This document shows, piece after piece, positions 1-9,945 of a stretch of DNA of 48,585 nucleotides. This DNA is from an uncultured Dokdonia sp. Its GTDB lineage: Bacteria > Bacteroidota > Bacteroidia > Flavobacteriales > Flavobacteriaceae. Location of the stretch: assembly GCF_937910895.1 (NCBI RefSeq), contig NZ_CALEMI010000085.1, forward strand, positions 1 through 48,585. The letters are read 5' to 3'. How positions within the stretch are numbered: the first letter of the stretch is position 1; each line of letters starts with the position of its first letter. The notes beneath the pieces were generated by a model, which worked only from the letters and a program-made list of their open reading frames with translations, was not told the DNA's origin and made no database searches. A program made the position numbers and the translations under genes.

Positions 1-338
1 TTCTATGTCTATTAAGCTATATACCTTTTTTTGGGTATATGCATATAGATATGTATGTCTAAAAGTGAAAACGTTTAACTATCTAATACAATCATTATGA
101 TTAAAAATCAATTAATTCTATCTGTCAATTTTACCTCTTCTGCGAATCTAATTTTGTTAAAAAACAACCTTTGTAAGAATTAAATTTGTCGATTTTACAT
201 TAGTTAAAATTTTCTTAAACAAAAACTGTAACAAAGTTAGCTTCTTAGCAACTTATGTACTTGTTAATCAACACAACATAAGGATTTGAAAATTTAAACT
301 TTAACACTCTTAAAAATTAATTAATCAATTATTGAATT
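1..338. other. A+T-rich leader region before the RHS operon
   Basis: No convincing ORF is present. The sequence is very A+T-rich. Two octamers fit the Bacteroidota -7 consensus TAnnTTTG: TAATTTTG at 149-156 and TAAATTTG at 181-188. The TTTG at 153-156 could serve as the -33 element for the second, although a spacer of about 24 nt is slightly long. A leader of about 150 nt would then precede the ATG at 339. The promoter reading is inference. Confidence 0.4.
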
Positions 339-3300
339 ATGAAAAAAACATTTGGTTTACTATTTGTTGCCTTATTAATTTCATCTTGTATTCTGGGGCA
401 AAACAGCCCAGTTTTAGACAAAACAGTTTATGAAACTGGAGCTATTGATAATACAGGAGTAAGAATTCCTTTATATGAAATAGAACTTGAAGGAATCAAT
501 CTACCTATATTTTTACAGTATGACAATACAGGTATTAGAGTAAATAGCGCTCCTTCTTCTGTAGGAATGAATTGGAATTTGAGTGCAGGAGGTATTATAG
601 AACGTGAAGTTAGAGGAATCCCTGATGAATTTAAAGGTCCTGGAAGAGAATCAGAAATTCATGGTGTAGATACTATTACAGGTTGGTTTCACGATAAAAG
701 AGTTATTGAAAGACATGATGGTACATATATGAATGATAATTGGAGTCCAGGTGCAACTACTCCAAATGTAGTTCAAGGTTATGCATTATCTATTTTCAAT
801 GATAATTCTCCTGATATTTATAACTTTTATAATTCAAATGGAGATTACTCAATATTTACCTTTAAAAAACATTTTGATGACATTGATAGCCCTATTTCAG
901 AATTTGATTTAGAAGCGATTTCTTTAGATGAAAATCAAAGATATCAAGTAATACCTAATTACAATGTTTTAGAAGATATAAGTTGTACAGATTGTGAAGA
1001 CTTTATTATTAAGAGTAATGAAGGTATAACATATTCTTTTAGAAAAGGAATCGAAAAAGAATCACCTTATTTTGACGGTTCCTTACAAGGAGGATTACCT
1101 AGTGAACAGTACTATTTTAGTTTATATGATTTTAATTTAAAAGAGATTCGTTCTGAGATCACGTCTGAAACAATTAATTTAAGTTATGGTGTTAGTACAT
1201 ATCTTAATGAATACTCTTTATATTCTCAAGCAGGTTTTTTAAATCCAAACACAGAAAATTCGTCAGGTAGCTCTGAAAACATCTTAATTTCAAATGTTCA
1301 CAGAAGAGAAGTTTCTGAAATTTCAAGCACAAAGGAGCGTATTGTTTTTAATTACACACCAGCCACTTATAGTGTTGTATCAAGTGAAGACCCCAACAAT
1401 ACTGAATATTTCCAACAAAATATTAATCTATTAGAGAGTGTATATATATTTGATCACAATCAAAACTTTATTGGAGGATATAGATTCGAATACCAGCAAT
1501 ATCAAGGACCAGATGGAAAGCCCTTTTTAGAAACCATATATAAAATCAATCCTTCAAATGAAGCCGAAATATATAGAGAGTTTGAATATTACAACCCTGA
1601 TTACGTTGCAGGTTCTTTAAATTTAGCGCAAGATGCACTTGGGTATTCCAATGGAGCTTGGGCTAATTCTACACATGATATTAATGGAGAACGAAATTTC
1701 ACTGTTAAACGATACAGGTATTCACAAGATTTTGCAGTTGAGGCTGCAGATAGAGGAATAAGTGAAGAATATCTAAAATATGGGATGTTATATTCTATGT
1801 CAAATCGATTTGGCGGTAAAACAGTTTATGATTATCAAGCTAACCAAACTAACGCAGATATTCTAGGGGGATCTGGCATTATTTACTTTGGTGGTGTTTT
1901 AGTGAAAAGCGTAAAAGTTTTTGATCAAAACAATGCTTTACTAACCAACAAAGAATATGCCTATGAGAATGGAAATGGTTTTGGAGTTTATATTGATCAA
2001 GAAAATAAACCATATTTAGGTCATTTTGTAGAAAATGACCCTAGTGAAAATCAAGATTCACCTACTAGTGGTTCATCAATTTTTTCTAATAATAACCCTT
2101 TAGGAAATTCAGGTTTCTTAGTTGTTTACGGGAATATTTTTGATGATAATCTCTTCAATACGGATTTAACGATTGATCCAATAGTAAATAACCAGACAAG
2201 AGGTGCTTTTTTTGAAAAAGTTACAGAAACAATTTTAAGCAATGCAAATAACTCTAATACTTTAGGTAAAACTGTAAGATATTATCAACCTAATTATAAT
2301 CTAGAAAACAGAACAAGTATATTAACTAAAGTTGAGAATTTTGACAACCAAAATAATATCTTAAGAAGCAATGAATATATTTATCAAGCTTTTACTCAAA
2401 ATCAAATAAACGTAATTGAACTAGATAGTTGGAGTTTTAACAGTAATGAAAATTGTTATGCAAATGAGGATGACCCTAGAATTGTAGAACATCCTGTAAT
2501 TGGAACAATATGTTTAGTCGGAACTAGCTTTAGTTTAGAAGAAGATTTCATATATGATATTGATTATAGTTTACAAGAAGAAATAAATAGAACGTATGAC
2601 CTAACTGATAATAGTTTCACATCTAATTCTATTGAATATACTTACTTAAATGATGTGGGTAGTAATCTATATTTAAAAGAAGCAATATATAAGAATAATC
2701 AATCTGAGATTTTCCAAAGAGAAAAATATTTATATCTATCTGAAATTAATAATATTCCAGTGATATATAATCAATTGTTAGAATATTCAAATCCAATTAT
2801 TGATATTACGAACTGGAAAACTGAAAATAATGAAGAGTATTTAAATAATTCTCAAGTTTATGAATATCTTCCAGATGGTAAATTAAAAAACAGGTATTTC
2901 TTATCTGTTAATAATAATGGAACAAAGTATACTTCAAACACTTATGTATTACCTTCATATGACTCAAACTCTGAGTTTAGCACAATAGCAGAACAACAAG
3001 AAAAGTATATTTATAATCAAGATGATAAAGTTGAATCAAAAATAGATTACCTCACAGGTATAAAAGAATCTTATCAGCGAAGTAATGATTATTTAGGAAA
3101 TTATATAAATGCAATTTTATACGAAAATTCTTCTTCTGAGTCTAACACAATTAGCCACTTCAAACATATAAGTTTTGAAAGTGGAAATGAAGTTAATACT
3201 GTAAGTTTTAACAATGCTTTTTCAGGTGATTATGTTTTTAGTGGAACAACGATTAGTTTAGGAACATTTGATCAAGGAACAGTGATATCATATTGGGAAT

Positions 3301-3590
3301 ATCAAGGTGGTAATTGGAATTATAAAAGGTCTATTCATTCTGGAGGAAATATTGTAATAAATAAAACACCTGGAGCTCAATATATTGATGAGATTAGGGT
3401 ACTCCCTCCTAATTCTCAAATGCGTTCATTCACTTTCAAGCCTCTTATAGGAGCTGAAACTATTGTAGATGAAAATTCCGAAGCTACTAAACAAGAATAT
3501 GATTCTTTCAATAGATTAATTCGTTTACGAGATCAGTTTGGCAATATTATAGAAGAATATAATTACAATTCAATTGGGGATAATAACTAA
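339..3590 (+). CDS. Secreted YD-repeat protein paired with a downstream RHS protein
   Basis: A 1083-residue exported protein. The N-terminus is a clear signal sequence with a hydrophobic core. I14-S15-S16-C17 fits a lipobox, but signal peptidase I cleavage around LGQ (residues 19-21) is equally plausible. The body is rich in Asn, Tyr and Ser and contains beta-rich YD-like strands. The extreme C-terminus has a clear YD repeat (SFNRLIRLRDQFGNIIEEYNY, written here as SFNRLIRLRDQF then GNIIEEYNY). It ends 19 nt before the RHS gene, so the two probably form an operon. Bacteroidota often encode such a large YD-type protein just upstream of a DUF6443/RHS protein, and an accessory surface role is inferred from that. 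I recognise no enzymatic motif and no toxin domain. Other readings are a surface adhesin or a shell component for the RHS partner. Confidence 0.75.
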   Translation: MKKTFGLLFVALLISSCILGQNSPVLDKTVYETGAIDNTGVRIPLYEIELEGINLPIFLQYDNTGIRVNSAPSSVGMNWNLSAGGIIEREVRGIPDEFKGPGRESEIHGVDTITGWFHDKRVIERHDGTYMNDNWSPGATTPNVVQGYALSIFNDNSPDIYNFYNSNGDYSIFTFKKHFDDIDSPISEFDLEAISLDENQRYQVIPNYNVLEDISCTDCEDFIIKSNEGITYSFRKGIEKESPYFDGSLQGGLPSEQYYFSLYDFNLKEIRSEITSETINLSYGVSTYLNEYSLYSQAGFLNPNTENSSGSSENILISNVHRREVSEISSTKERIVFNYTPATYSVVSSEDPNNTEYFQQNINLLESVYIFDHNQNFIGGYRFEYQQYQGPDGKPFLETIYKINPSNEAEIYREFEYYNPDYVAGSLNLAQDALGYSNGAWANSTHDINGERNFTVKRYRYSQDFAVEAADRGISEEYLKYGMLYSMSNRFGGKTVYDYQANQTNADILGGSGIIYFGGVLVKSVKVFDQNNALLTNKEYAYENGNGFGVYIDQENKPYLGHFVENDPSENQDSPTSGSSIFSNNNPLGNSGFLVVYGNIFDDNLFNTDLTIDPIVNNQTRGAFFEKVTETILSNANNSNTLGKTVRYYQPNYNLENRTSILTKVENFDNQNNILRSNEYIYQAFTQNQINVIELDSWSFNSNENCYANEDDPRIVEHPVIGTICLVGTSFSLEEDFIYDIDYSLQEEINRTYDLTDNSFTSNSIEYTYLNDVGSNLYLKEAIYKNNQSEIFQREKYLYLSEINNIPVIYNQLLEYSNPIIDITNWKTENNEEYLNNSQVYEYLPDGKLKNRYFLSVNNNGTKYTSNTYVLPSYDSNSEFSTIAEQQEKYIYNQDDKVESKIDYLTGIKESYQRSNDYLGNYINAILYENSSSESNTISHFKHISFESGNEVNTVSFNNAFSGDYVFSGTTISLGTFDQGTVISYWEYQGGNWNYKRSIHSGGNIVINKTPGAQYIDEIRVLPPNSQMRSFTFKPLIGAETIVDENSEATKQEYDSFNRLIRLRDQFGNIIEEYNYNSIGDNN

Positions 3591-3609
3591 TCAATAACTT
3601 TTACTAAAA

Positions 3610-6600
3610 ATGAAAAACTTACTATTATTTATAGTCTTATTATTTCCAGTACTAGCTATTGGTCAGACAGAATCAGAGAATTATGTAAAAACTACTCGAT
3701 ACCAAGTAGAAACCACAACAGGAGATGTATCTTCTGATAAAAAATTAGAAATTATAACTTACCATGATGTTTTAGGCAGACCCAAACAACAAATTCAAAT
3801 TGGAATAACAGGAAATTATGAAAATGATTTTAATAATTCTTCTAATTCCAATACAAGATCCTCGATTGTAGAAGGCTGGCAAATGGATTGGACAGAAGGA
3901 GAAGGAGGTACACAATTTTTTAACAACATTAGTAATGCCAATGAAAACTTACGACTCTTTGGAACTGCTCCTAATGGAAAAAGTGAATTACTTTGGAGAG
4001 CTGGAAATGATAGTTCTGCTGATCATGAAATAGGATGGGCAACAAATGATTTCACAGTGGATAAAACCTCTAAATATATCTATACTACTTGGGTAAAAAA
4101 TAGTGGTAATATAAATGACGGAAAAATCTATCATACAGCTTGGCAAGTAAATAACTTAGATGGAAGTACAAATGATAAAGCATATTTTTTCGATGGATAT
4201 CTTCCTGAATCAGACACCTGGTATTTGTTGGTAGGAGTAATACATCCTTACAACTATAAAGGAGTTAATACAGGTTTAGCAGGAGTATATGATATAGAAG
4301 GTAATAAAGTAGTGAATGGAAACGAATTAAAATGGAAAGCGGATCAAACTACCACGCGTATGCGTAATTTTTATCAACCTACAGTTAATTCAAATTCTCG
4401 TGCTTTTTTCTGGAGTCCCGAAATACAGAAAATTAAAAATAAACCTACTTCATGGGAAAGTGATTGGTTTGCTGGTGTAGGTGGAACTGCTTTTTTTAAT
4501 AAAAATGGTTCAGAAAGTGAAAATTTCAGAACTTATGGAGAAGCTCCAAATGGAGAAGATGAACTTTTATGGAAATGTGTTAATGATAGTACAAATGATG
4601 CAGATGGAGGATGGAATACTGATTATATTCCTGTTTACAAAGAGCGTTCTTATCGTTATACAACTTGGGTAAAAAAAACAGGAAACGTATCAGACGGACT
4701 TACATACCACGGAATACAGCTTGTAAATGATTTAAATGGCAAAGAAGTAAACAACCCTTATTTCTGGCAAGGGACATTACCAACTACTGATGATTGGTAT
4801 TTGTTAGTAGGAGTTGTACATCCTTATGATTATAATGGTGGAGATACTGGACAAAGTGGAGTTTATGATATTAATGGAAATAAAGTAGCAGATGGACAAG
4901 AATTTATTTGGAGAAAAGAATCTTCTAAAACACAGTTAAGAAATTATCTTTATTATGCAACAGATGTAAATACAAAGCAATACTTCTGGAACCCTCAATT
5001 TGAATTGTTGAGTGCAGAAAATGAAGATTTAGCCCTTCAGATAAGAGCGATGCTTGAAGCGGGAGGGGATATTATCTCACACTTTGAATATGATGAATTT
5101 GGAAGACAATCGAAATCATACCTTCCTTACTCAACACAAATATCTAGTGGAGGTGAAATATATCTTAATGCCAAAGAAGAACAATTAGAATTTTATAGTA
5201 CAGATAAATATGAAAACACACTAAATCCATATAGAGAAACTCATTTTGAAAATTCTCCTTTGAGCAGAGTATTAGAAGTTGCAGGATCAGGTAATGATTG
5301 GATTTTAGATGCAAATAGCGATCTTGATCATACAACCAAAAGGAGTTACACAAACAATAAGGCTTCTGATAATATTAGAAAATTTAGGGTACATTATGTA
5401 GGCGACAACATAAACTCTCCCGATTTAGTTCAAGATGGTTTTTATTTAGCCAATGATTTAACAAAAATCGTAATCAAAGATGAAAATTGGCAACCATCTT
5501 CAGGAAAGAATCATACGATTGAACAATATAGAGATGAAAAAAATCATTTAATACTAAGGCGTACTTTTAATGATGATGTTCCTCACGACACATATTACAT
5601 TTATAATGATTTTGGTAATGTTTCTTACATAGTTACTCCTGAAGGAGTAGATGTATTTAATAGTAATCCTTCTAGTACTTTAAATAATTATACTTATCAA
5701 TACATTTATGATAGAAAAGCTAGATTAATAGAGAGAAAAATGCCTGGAGTTGGCTGGGAATATATTGTTTATAACAAATTAAATTTACCTGTACTGATCC
5801 AAGATCAAAATTTACGAAATTTAAATAAGTGGGTATTCATAAAATATGATGCTTTTGGGAAAATGGCATATAAAGGGATTGCTTCTATTAATCAATCAAG
5901 ATTATGGTGTCAGGAACAAGTTGATTCAAATAGTCAAAATTTTGAGTCAAGAATTTCTAATCCAATATTCATTGACAATACTGAGGTATATTACTCAAAC
6001 ACCATATTTCCTAGTAGTGAGATTACAGAAATGCATGTTATTAACTATTATGACGATTATAATTTTAATTGGAACCCAAATAACGAGTTTAATACTCATC
6101 CTTCTGAAATTATTTCTTTTGATCAAACGCTTACTACAAATACAAGTAACCTTATTACAGGTTCAAAAATAAGGATTCTTGATTCAGACCAATGGATTCA
6201 TGAATTTATAAGCTATGATAAATTCAGAAGACCAATATATGCTACAAGTTATCGTGAAGGTGTAAAAGAAGAGGTCTTTTTAAACAGAGATTTTCAGGGT
6301 TTAATATTGAATACAAAGAAAGTCCATTACAAAGTTGGGTTTAATATAGTTGAAGTAAAAAATAATTTTAGTTACGATAAAACTAATAGATTAATTGAAA
6401 TTACTCACCAAATTGATAATCAAGAAGAACAGGTAATTACTAAAAATAATTATGATGAGTTAGGGGTTTTAACCAGAAAAGATATAGGGGGAACTTCTAA
6501 TTCCAGTTCATTGCAACAAGTAGATTTTAAATATAATATTAGAGGCTGGCTCACAGATATAAATGATGTCTATGATCCGGAAGCTGGCTCATTTGATTTA

Positions 6601-8412
6601 TTTAATTTAAAGATAAACTATAATGAATTAGATTATGATAGGTTATTACCAAAACAATATAATGGTAATGTAGCGCAAATAACTTGGAGGACAGTAAATG
6701 AAGATAGAAACACTAAATCTTATAGTTTTGATTACGATGATCTAAATCGTATGACCCGAGCTTTATTCTCTACAAAAGATGATATAAGTAACTCTTGGCT
6801 TTTTGAAAGACAACTTGAGGAAAGCGTAAATGCTTATGACAAAAACGGAAACATTCTTTCTTTAAATAGAACAGGACCATCAATACAAGGAGAAGGAAAA
6901 ACTGAGTATTGGGATTTCTTAACATATACATATGAAGGAAATCAATTAAAATCAGTGACTGAATCTCAATTACAAGAAACTCGTGATTATGTTCCTGTAC
7001 CTAATGAAGGATTTATAGATGGGAATACAGTTGGAGATGATTATTCTTATGATGCTAATGGGAATATGCTTGTAGATAAGAATAAAGGAATCACTAGTAA
7101 TATAGAGTATAACTATCTCAATCTCCCAACAAGAGTAAATGTAGATGGAGCCAATGGAGGTGAAATATTATATACATATACTGCCACTGGTGAGAAAATT
7201 GAAAAACGTTGGAGAGCTTCTGGAGATCAAAATTATAGTACTTTGTCATATATCAATGGTCTTATATATGAAAAAACACCTTCTGGTACTGAAAGTATTA
7301 AGCAAATAACACATCAAGAAGGATATGTGGTAGCTGATGAAAATAATTCATTCAAATATATATATACCTATAAAGATCATCTTGGAAATGTTCGTATGTC
7401 GTATTCTGATGTTAATGGTGATGGTTCTATTGATCAAACTGAAATACTTCAGGAGAATAATTATTACCCATTTGGACTACAACATAAAGGTTACAATAAT
7501 AATATTACACTAGAAAATTTATATAAATTTAATGGTGTTGAACATTCTCAAGTATTCAATACAGATTTATATGAGATGTCTTATAGAAATTATAATCCTT
7601 CGATAGGAAGGTTTATGAATTTTGATCCTTTGGCTAATTCGCCAATTCAAGTTGATAAATCACCTTATGCATTTGCTTGGAATAACCCTCTAATGTTTGC
7701 CGACCCTAGTGGTCTATGTCCTGATGGATGCCCTGATCCTGAGGATTATGGTGATGATGATCAATACTTTAATGAACAAGACAATGGATTTTATGTTTCG
7801 AGAGAAAATGCTCAGGGAGAAAGAGAATGGGAATTAGTTCCTTCACTTGATGAAGTAGTAGTTACGGCACCTTATGAAGTAAACGATAGTGATGAAGAAG
7901 ATTATGATGTTTATGAAGCTGGTCTTTTAGGTTTTGATGTATTCTTAGATCCTTTTGCTGATAGACATGAGTATACTGATAAATTTGTAAATATTGGTAT
8001 TGGAGCAACAGCATCTTCATTATCTCCTTTTGAGCATGCTCTCCATAAGGAAAGAGTTCTTTTAGAAGGGAAAAACACAAAAACAGCCAAGAGAAAACTT
8101 CTAAAACTTAATAAGGATATTGATAAACTAGGAAAAGTTACTAAAAAGCTTGGAGTGGCTGGAGCAGTTTACAATGGAGGGACGTTAGTTGTTGATGCTA
8201 TTTCTGGTAAAGAAATCACCACTGCTCGAGCAGTAGACACAACAATAAATGTTGTTCTTGCAGTAGTCGCAGTATCTAATCCAGTTACTTTAGGTATTTT
8301 AGCAGTCTATTCTTTAGCTGATTTGGTTGTTTCATATAGTACTGGAAAATCAATAGTTGAACACGGATTAGATGCAGTTGGAGCTAATGGTGTTATATTA
8401 AATGGTAATTAA
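3610..8412 (+). CDS. RHS-repeat protein (DUF6443) with variable C-terminal tip, candidate polymorphic toxin
   Basis: A 1600-residue protein with a signal peptide ending near AIGQ (residues 16-19). An N-terminal DUF6443-type segment (HDVLGRPKQQIQI near residues 52-64) is interrupted by two homologous modules, residues about 90-275 and 282-467. It resumes with ISHFEYDEFGRQSKSYLPYS (about 488-507). YD repeats follow. The RHS-associated core lies near 1254-1368, with YKDHLGNVRMSY, YPFGLQHKGY, GRFMNFDPL and ending in ADPSG. A DEVVVTAP junction near 1416 precedes a unique tip of about 180 residues. That tip has a Lys-rich helical part and two hydrophobic stretches. RHS proteins of this architecture often carry C-terminal toxins, but the tip matches no nuclease or other enzyme motif I know. 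A membrane-active tip is inference. A small membrane-protein gene starts 3 nt after the stop codon. Confidence 0.88.
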   Translation: MKNLLLFIVLLFPVLAIGQTESENYVKTTRYQVETTTGDVSSDKKLEIITYHDVLGRPKQQIQIGITGNYENDFNNSSNSNTRSSIVEGWQMDWTEGEGGTQFFNNISNANENLRLFGTAPNGKSELLWRAGNDSSADHEIGWATNDFTVDKTSKYIYTTWVKNSGNINDGKIYHTAWQVNNLDGSTNDKAYFFDGYLPESDTWYLLVGVIHPYNYKGVNTGLAGVYDIEGNKVVNGNELKWKADQTTTRMRNFYQPTVNSNSRAFFWSPEIQKIKNKPTSWESDWFAGVGGTAFFNKNGSESENFRTYGEAPNGEDELLWKCVNDSTNDADGGWNTDYIPVYKERSYRYTTWVKKTGNVSDGLTYHGIQLVNDLNGKEVNNPYFWQGTLPTTDDWYLLVGVVHPYDYNGGDTGQSGVYDINGNKVADGQEFIWRKESSKTQLRNYLYYATDVNTKQYFWNPQFELLSAENEDLALQIRAMLEAGGDIISHFEYDEFGRQSKSYLPYSTQISSGGEIYLNAKEEQLEFYSTDKYENTLNPYRETHFENSPLSRVLEVAGSGNDWILDANSDLDHTTKRSYTNNKASDNIRKFRVHYVGDNINSPDLVQDGFYLANDLTKIVIKDENWQPSSGKNHTIEQYRDEKNHLILRRTFNDDVPHDTYYIYNDFGNVSYIVTPEGVDVFNSNPSSTLNNYTYQYIYDRKARLIERKMPGVGWEYIVYNKLNLPVLIQDQNLRNLNKWVFIKYDAFGKMAYKGIASINQSRLWCQEQVDSNSQNFESRISNPIFIDNTEVYYSNTIFPSSEITEMHVINYYDDYNFNWNPNNEFNTHPSEIISFDQTLTTNTSNLITGSKIRILDSDQWIHEFISYDKFRRPIYATSYREGVKEEVFLNRDFQGLILNTKKVHYKVGFNIVEVKNNFSYDKTNRLIEITHQIDNQEEQVITKNNYDELGVLTRKDIGGTSNSSSLQQVDFKYNIRGWLTDINDVYDPEAGSFDLFNLKINYNELDYDRLLPKQYNGNVAQITWRTVNEDRNTKSYSFDYDDLNRMTRALFSTKDDISNSWLFERQLEESVNAYDKNGNILSLNRTGPSIQGEGKTEYWDFLTYTYEGNQLKSVTESQLQETRDYVPVPNEGFIDGNTVGDDYSYDANGNMLVDKNKGITSNIEYNYLNLPTRVNVDGANGGEILYTYTATGEKIEKRWRASGDQNYSTLSYINGLIYEKTPSGTESIKQITHQEGYVVADENNSFKYIYTYKDHLGNVRMSYSDVNGDGSIDQTEILQENNYYPFGLQHKGYNNNITLENLYKFNGVEHSQVFNTDLYEMSYRNYNPSIGRFMNFDPLANSPIQVDKSPYAFAWNNPLMFADPSGLCPDGCPDPEDYGDDDQYFNEQDNGFYVSRENAQGEREWELVPSLDEVVVTAPYEVNDSDEEDYDVYEAGLLGFDVFLDPFADRHEYTDKFVNIGIGATASSLSPFEHALHKERVLLEGKNTKTAKRKLLKLNKDIDKLGKVTKKLGVAGAVYNGGTLVVDAISGKEITTARAVDTTINVVLAVVAVSNPVTLGILAVYSLADLVVSYSTGKSIVEHGLDAVGANGVILNGN
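3877..5010 (+). repeat. Internal duplication of a ~190-residue module within the RHS gene
   Basis: Two in-frame copies, about 3877-4434 and 4453-5010, lie 576 nt (192 codons) apart. Shared landmarks are W-x-x-D-W near each start, TTWVK, then YFF/YFW followed by G-x-LP, WYLLVG with HPYxY, GVYDI-GNKV, and a closing FFW or YFW motif. The copies are clearly diverged, so the duplication is not recent. Similar aromatic-rich modules occur in tail-fibre-like and RHS proteins; a jelly-roll ligand-binding fold is my inference. Confidence 0.75.
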
Positions 8413-8415
8413 ATT

Positions 8416-8850
8416 ATGGCTCGTTATAAAATCAAAGTAGTTAATAAATTAAATGTAAATATAGGTTTGATTCTAATACTTCCTATATCGCTTTTAATTC
8501 CCTCATTCCTATTGTTTTTGAAGGTAAATTGGATTATTTATATAGTAAGTGCCATATTAATTGCTTTTTTTCTATTTAATTTATTAGAAAAAAAATCCTC
8601 ATACCTTTTAAATATTATTCTTTCTAAAGATTCTATAAGCTTTCGTAAAGATAAAAATGAAGAGATGCTCTTTGAGTGTAAATTAGATGAAATCAAGAGT
8701 TTTAAAATAAAATATATTAATAATAATTTTCCTTCATTTAAAATAATTACTCACAGTAATAATAAATTTAAATTCAATTGCAAGAATAAAGGAGATAATG
8801 ATTATCACAAATTCATTAAGAATTTTGAAAAGGCTTTTGATTCAGTTTGA
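8416..8850 (+). CDS. Small two-helix membrane protein, candidate immunity protein
   Basis: A 144-residue protein of unrecognised family. Two adjacent hydrophobic segments (about residues 16-36 and 38-56) are followed by a charged, beta-rich soluble domain of about 85 residues. That layout resembles small bacterial proteins with two membrane helices and a PH-like domain. It begins 3 nt after the RHS stop codon and is followed by a strong intrinsic terminator, so it closes the RHS transcript. Position directly behind a polymorphic toxin, together with membrane location, is the usual setting of an immunity gene, particularly against a membrane-active tip. This role is inference from context only. 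Confidence 0.6.
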   Translation: MARYKIKVVNKLNVNIGLILILPISLLIPSFLLFLKVNWIIYIVSAILIAFFLFNLLEKKSSYLLNIILSKDSISFRKDKNEEMLFECKLDEIKSFKIKYINNNFPSFKIITHSNNKFKFNCKNKGDNDYHKFIKNFEKAFDSV

Positions 8851-8870
8851 TAAATGACTAAATTTTTAAT

Positions 8871-8906
8871 AAAGAAGCTATCTAAATAAAACAGATAGCT
8901 TCTTTT
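8871..8906 (+). terminator. Intrinsic terminator of the RHS operon
   Basis: A perfect 13-bp stem, AAAGAAGCTATCT (8871-8883) with AGATAGCTTCTTT (8893-8905), encloses a 9-nt loop and runs into T residues. It lies 21 nt after the 144-residue gene. The flanking A and T runs would let it work in both directions, but only the plus strand has a gene that needs it. Confidence 0.85.
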
Positions 8907-8950
8907 ATAGCTAAGCTCAGATTATTGCTTATAAAAGTTATAATTTAAAA

Positions 8951-9340
8951 ATGAATAAACTTTTTAAGGAATACGTAAAAATTAATTTTTCAGGACAAAC
9001 TATAGGAAACCCTTATTCTGCGGAAGTAGGAACTCTTAATATCATTACTTTTGAAGTTTCCCTCGTAACTGGAGGATTTTTAATGGGTCTTTTGTTTGGA
9101 ATTGGGATGAACGAAGCATTTATTATTATCGGTATAATGTTCGTCTACATCTTTTTAATATGGAAATATTTAAAAAGAAAATTATCTCAAATGATTGATT
9201 TTGATCTAATAAAAAGAGAAACAGACAAATATTCAAGATTAAAAACAATTACAAATTTTATTTTAACGATTTTGTTTTTAGCATTGTGTAGTTTCTCGCA
9301 ATTTATATCAATAAAACTAATAATATCATTATTGAGTTAG
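8951..9340 (+). CDS. Small multi-pass membrane protein, unknown function
   Basis: A 129-residue protein with about three hydrophobic segments (near residues 37-52, 54-72 and 101-127), joined by a Lys/Arg-rich loop (YLKRKLSQ...KRETDK). No family recognised. It stands alone between two intrinsic terminators (8871-8906 and 9407-9433), so it should be its own transcription unit. Being the second small membrane protein after the RHS gene, it could be an orphan immunity protein left from an earlier toxin tip, a common pattern at RHS loci. Its unrelated sequence compared with the 144-residue neighbour does not argue either way. Confidence 0.5.
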   Translation: MNKLFKEYVKINFSGQTIGNPYSAEVGTLNIITFEVSLVTGGFLMGLLFGIGMNEAFIIIGIMFVYIFLIWKYLKRKLSQMIDFDLIKRETDKYSRLKTITNFILTILFLALCSFSQFISIKLIISLLS

Positions 9341-9406
9341 ATATAGAATAATTCCGAATGGTTACAGATGGTGCTTGAAGTCTAAATTTTACCATTTGGT
9401 TATTAG

Positions 9407-9433
9407 AAGGGTGGAATTATCTCCACCCTTTTT
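9407..9433 (+). terminator. Intrinsic terminator after the 129-residue membrane protein gene
   Basis: A perfect 9-bp stem, AAGGGTGGA (9407-9415) with TCCACCCTT (9422-9430), has a 6-nt loop and runs into a T-rich tail. It lies about 65 nt after the stop codon at 9340. Confidence 0.85.
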
Positions 9434-9651
9434 ATTTTTAAATATAACTTACCAATAAAAAATATCATTTAGAATTGTTTATAACACTAACCGCTAGAAA
9501 CCTAAGAAAAGTATTTCTAAAATAGTAGGCGATTTAAATATGGTAAAAACTATCTTATTATGTTGTTTCATCTAAGCTTTTTTAAGCTTAATTATCTCTA
9601 GTATCACCATTAATATATTGAGTCAAATAAGTAAGCTTGATATGGTATACA

Positions 9652-9929
9652 TAAAAGTGGCAAAAACTTCCAAATGCCTATTTCTCTAGAAAACGAGGAT
9701 GTTCATTAAAGAAAAATCCTCTTAAATGAGGAGAATATCATAATAGATCGGTTTTTTGATGAAAATCAAGCTTGCTTCTGCATTTCCTTATAAAAGTGGA
9801 AAAAACTTCCAAATGTCTATTTCTATAGAAAATTAAGGTGTTCATTAAAGAGCAATCATCTTAAACGAGAGAACATTTTAATTAAGGTAGTATTTTAATG
9901 AAAATTAGCTCCTCTTCTGGAATTTCTTA
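9652..9929. repeat. Degenerate 139-bp tandem direct repeat, two full copies
   Basis: Copy 1 runs 9652-9790 and copy 2 runs 9791-9929. A third copy starts at 9930 but diverges into the 100-bp array after about 20 nt. The landmarks TAAAAGTGG, AAAAACTTCCAAATG, TGTTCATTAAAGA and TTCTGNATTTCTTA-like ends occur in the same order at a 139-nt offset. Each copy contains an oligo that can fold back (CCTCTTAAATGAGG in copy 1, degraded in copy 2). It lacks any conserved reading frame. Confidence 0.75.
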
Positions 9930-9945
9930 TAAGAGTAGCAAAAAC

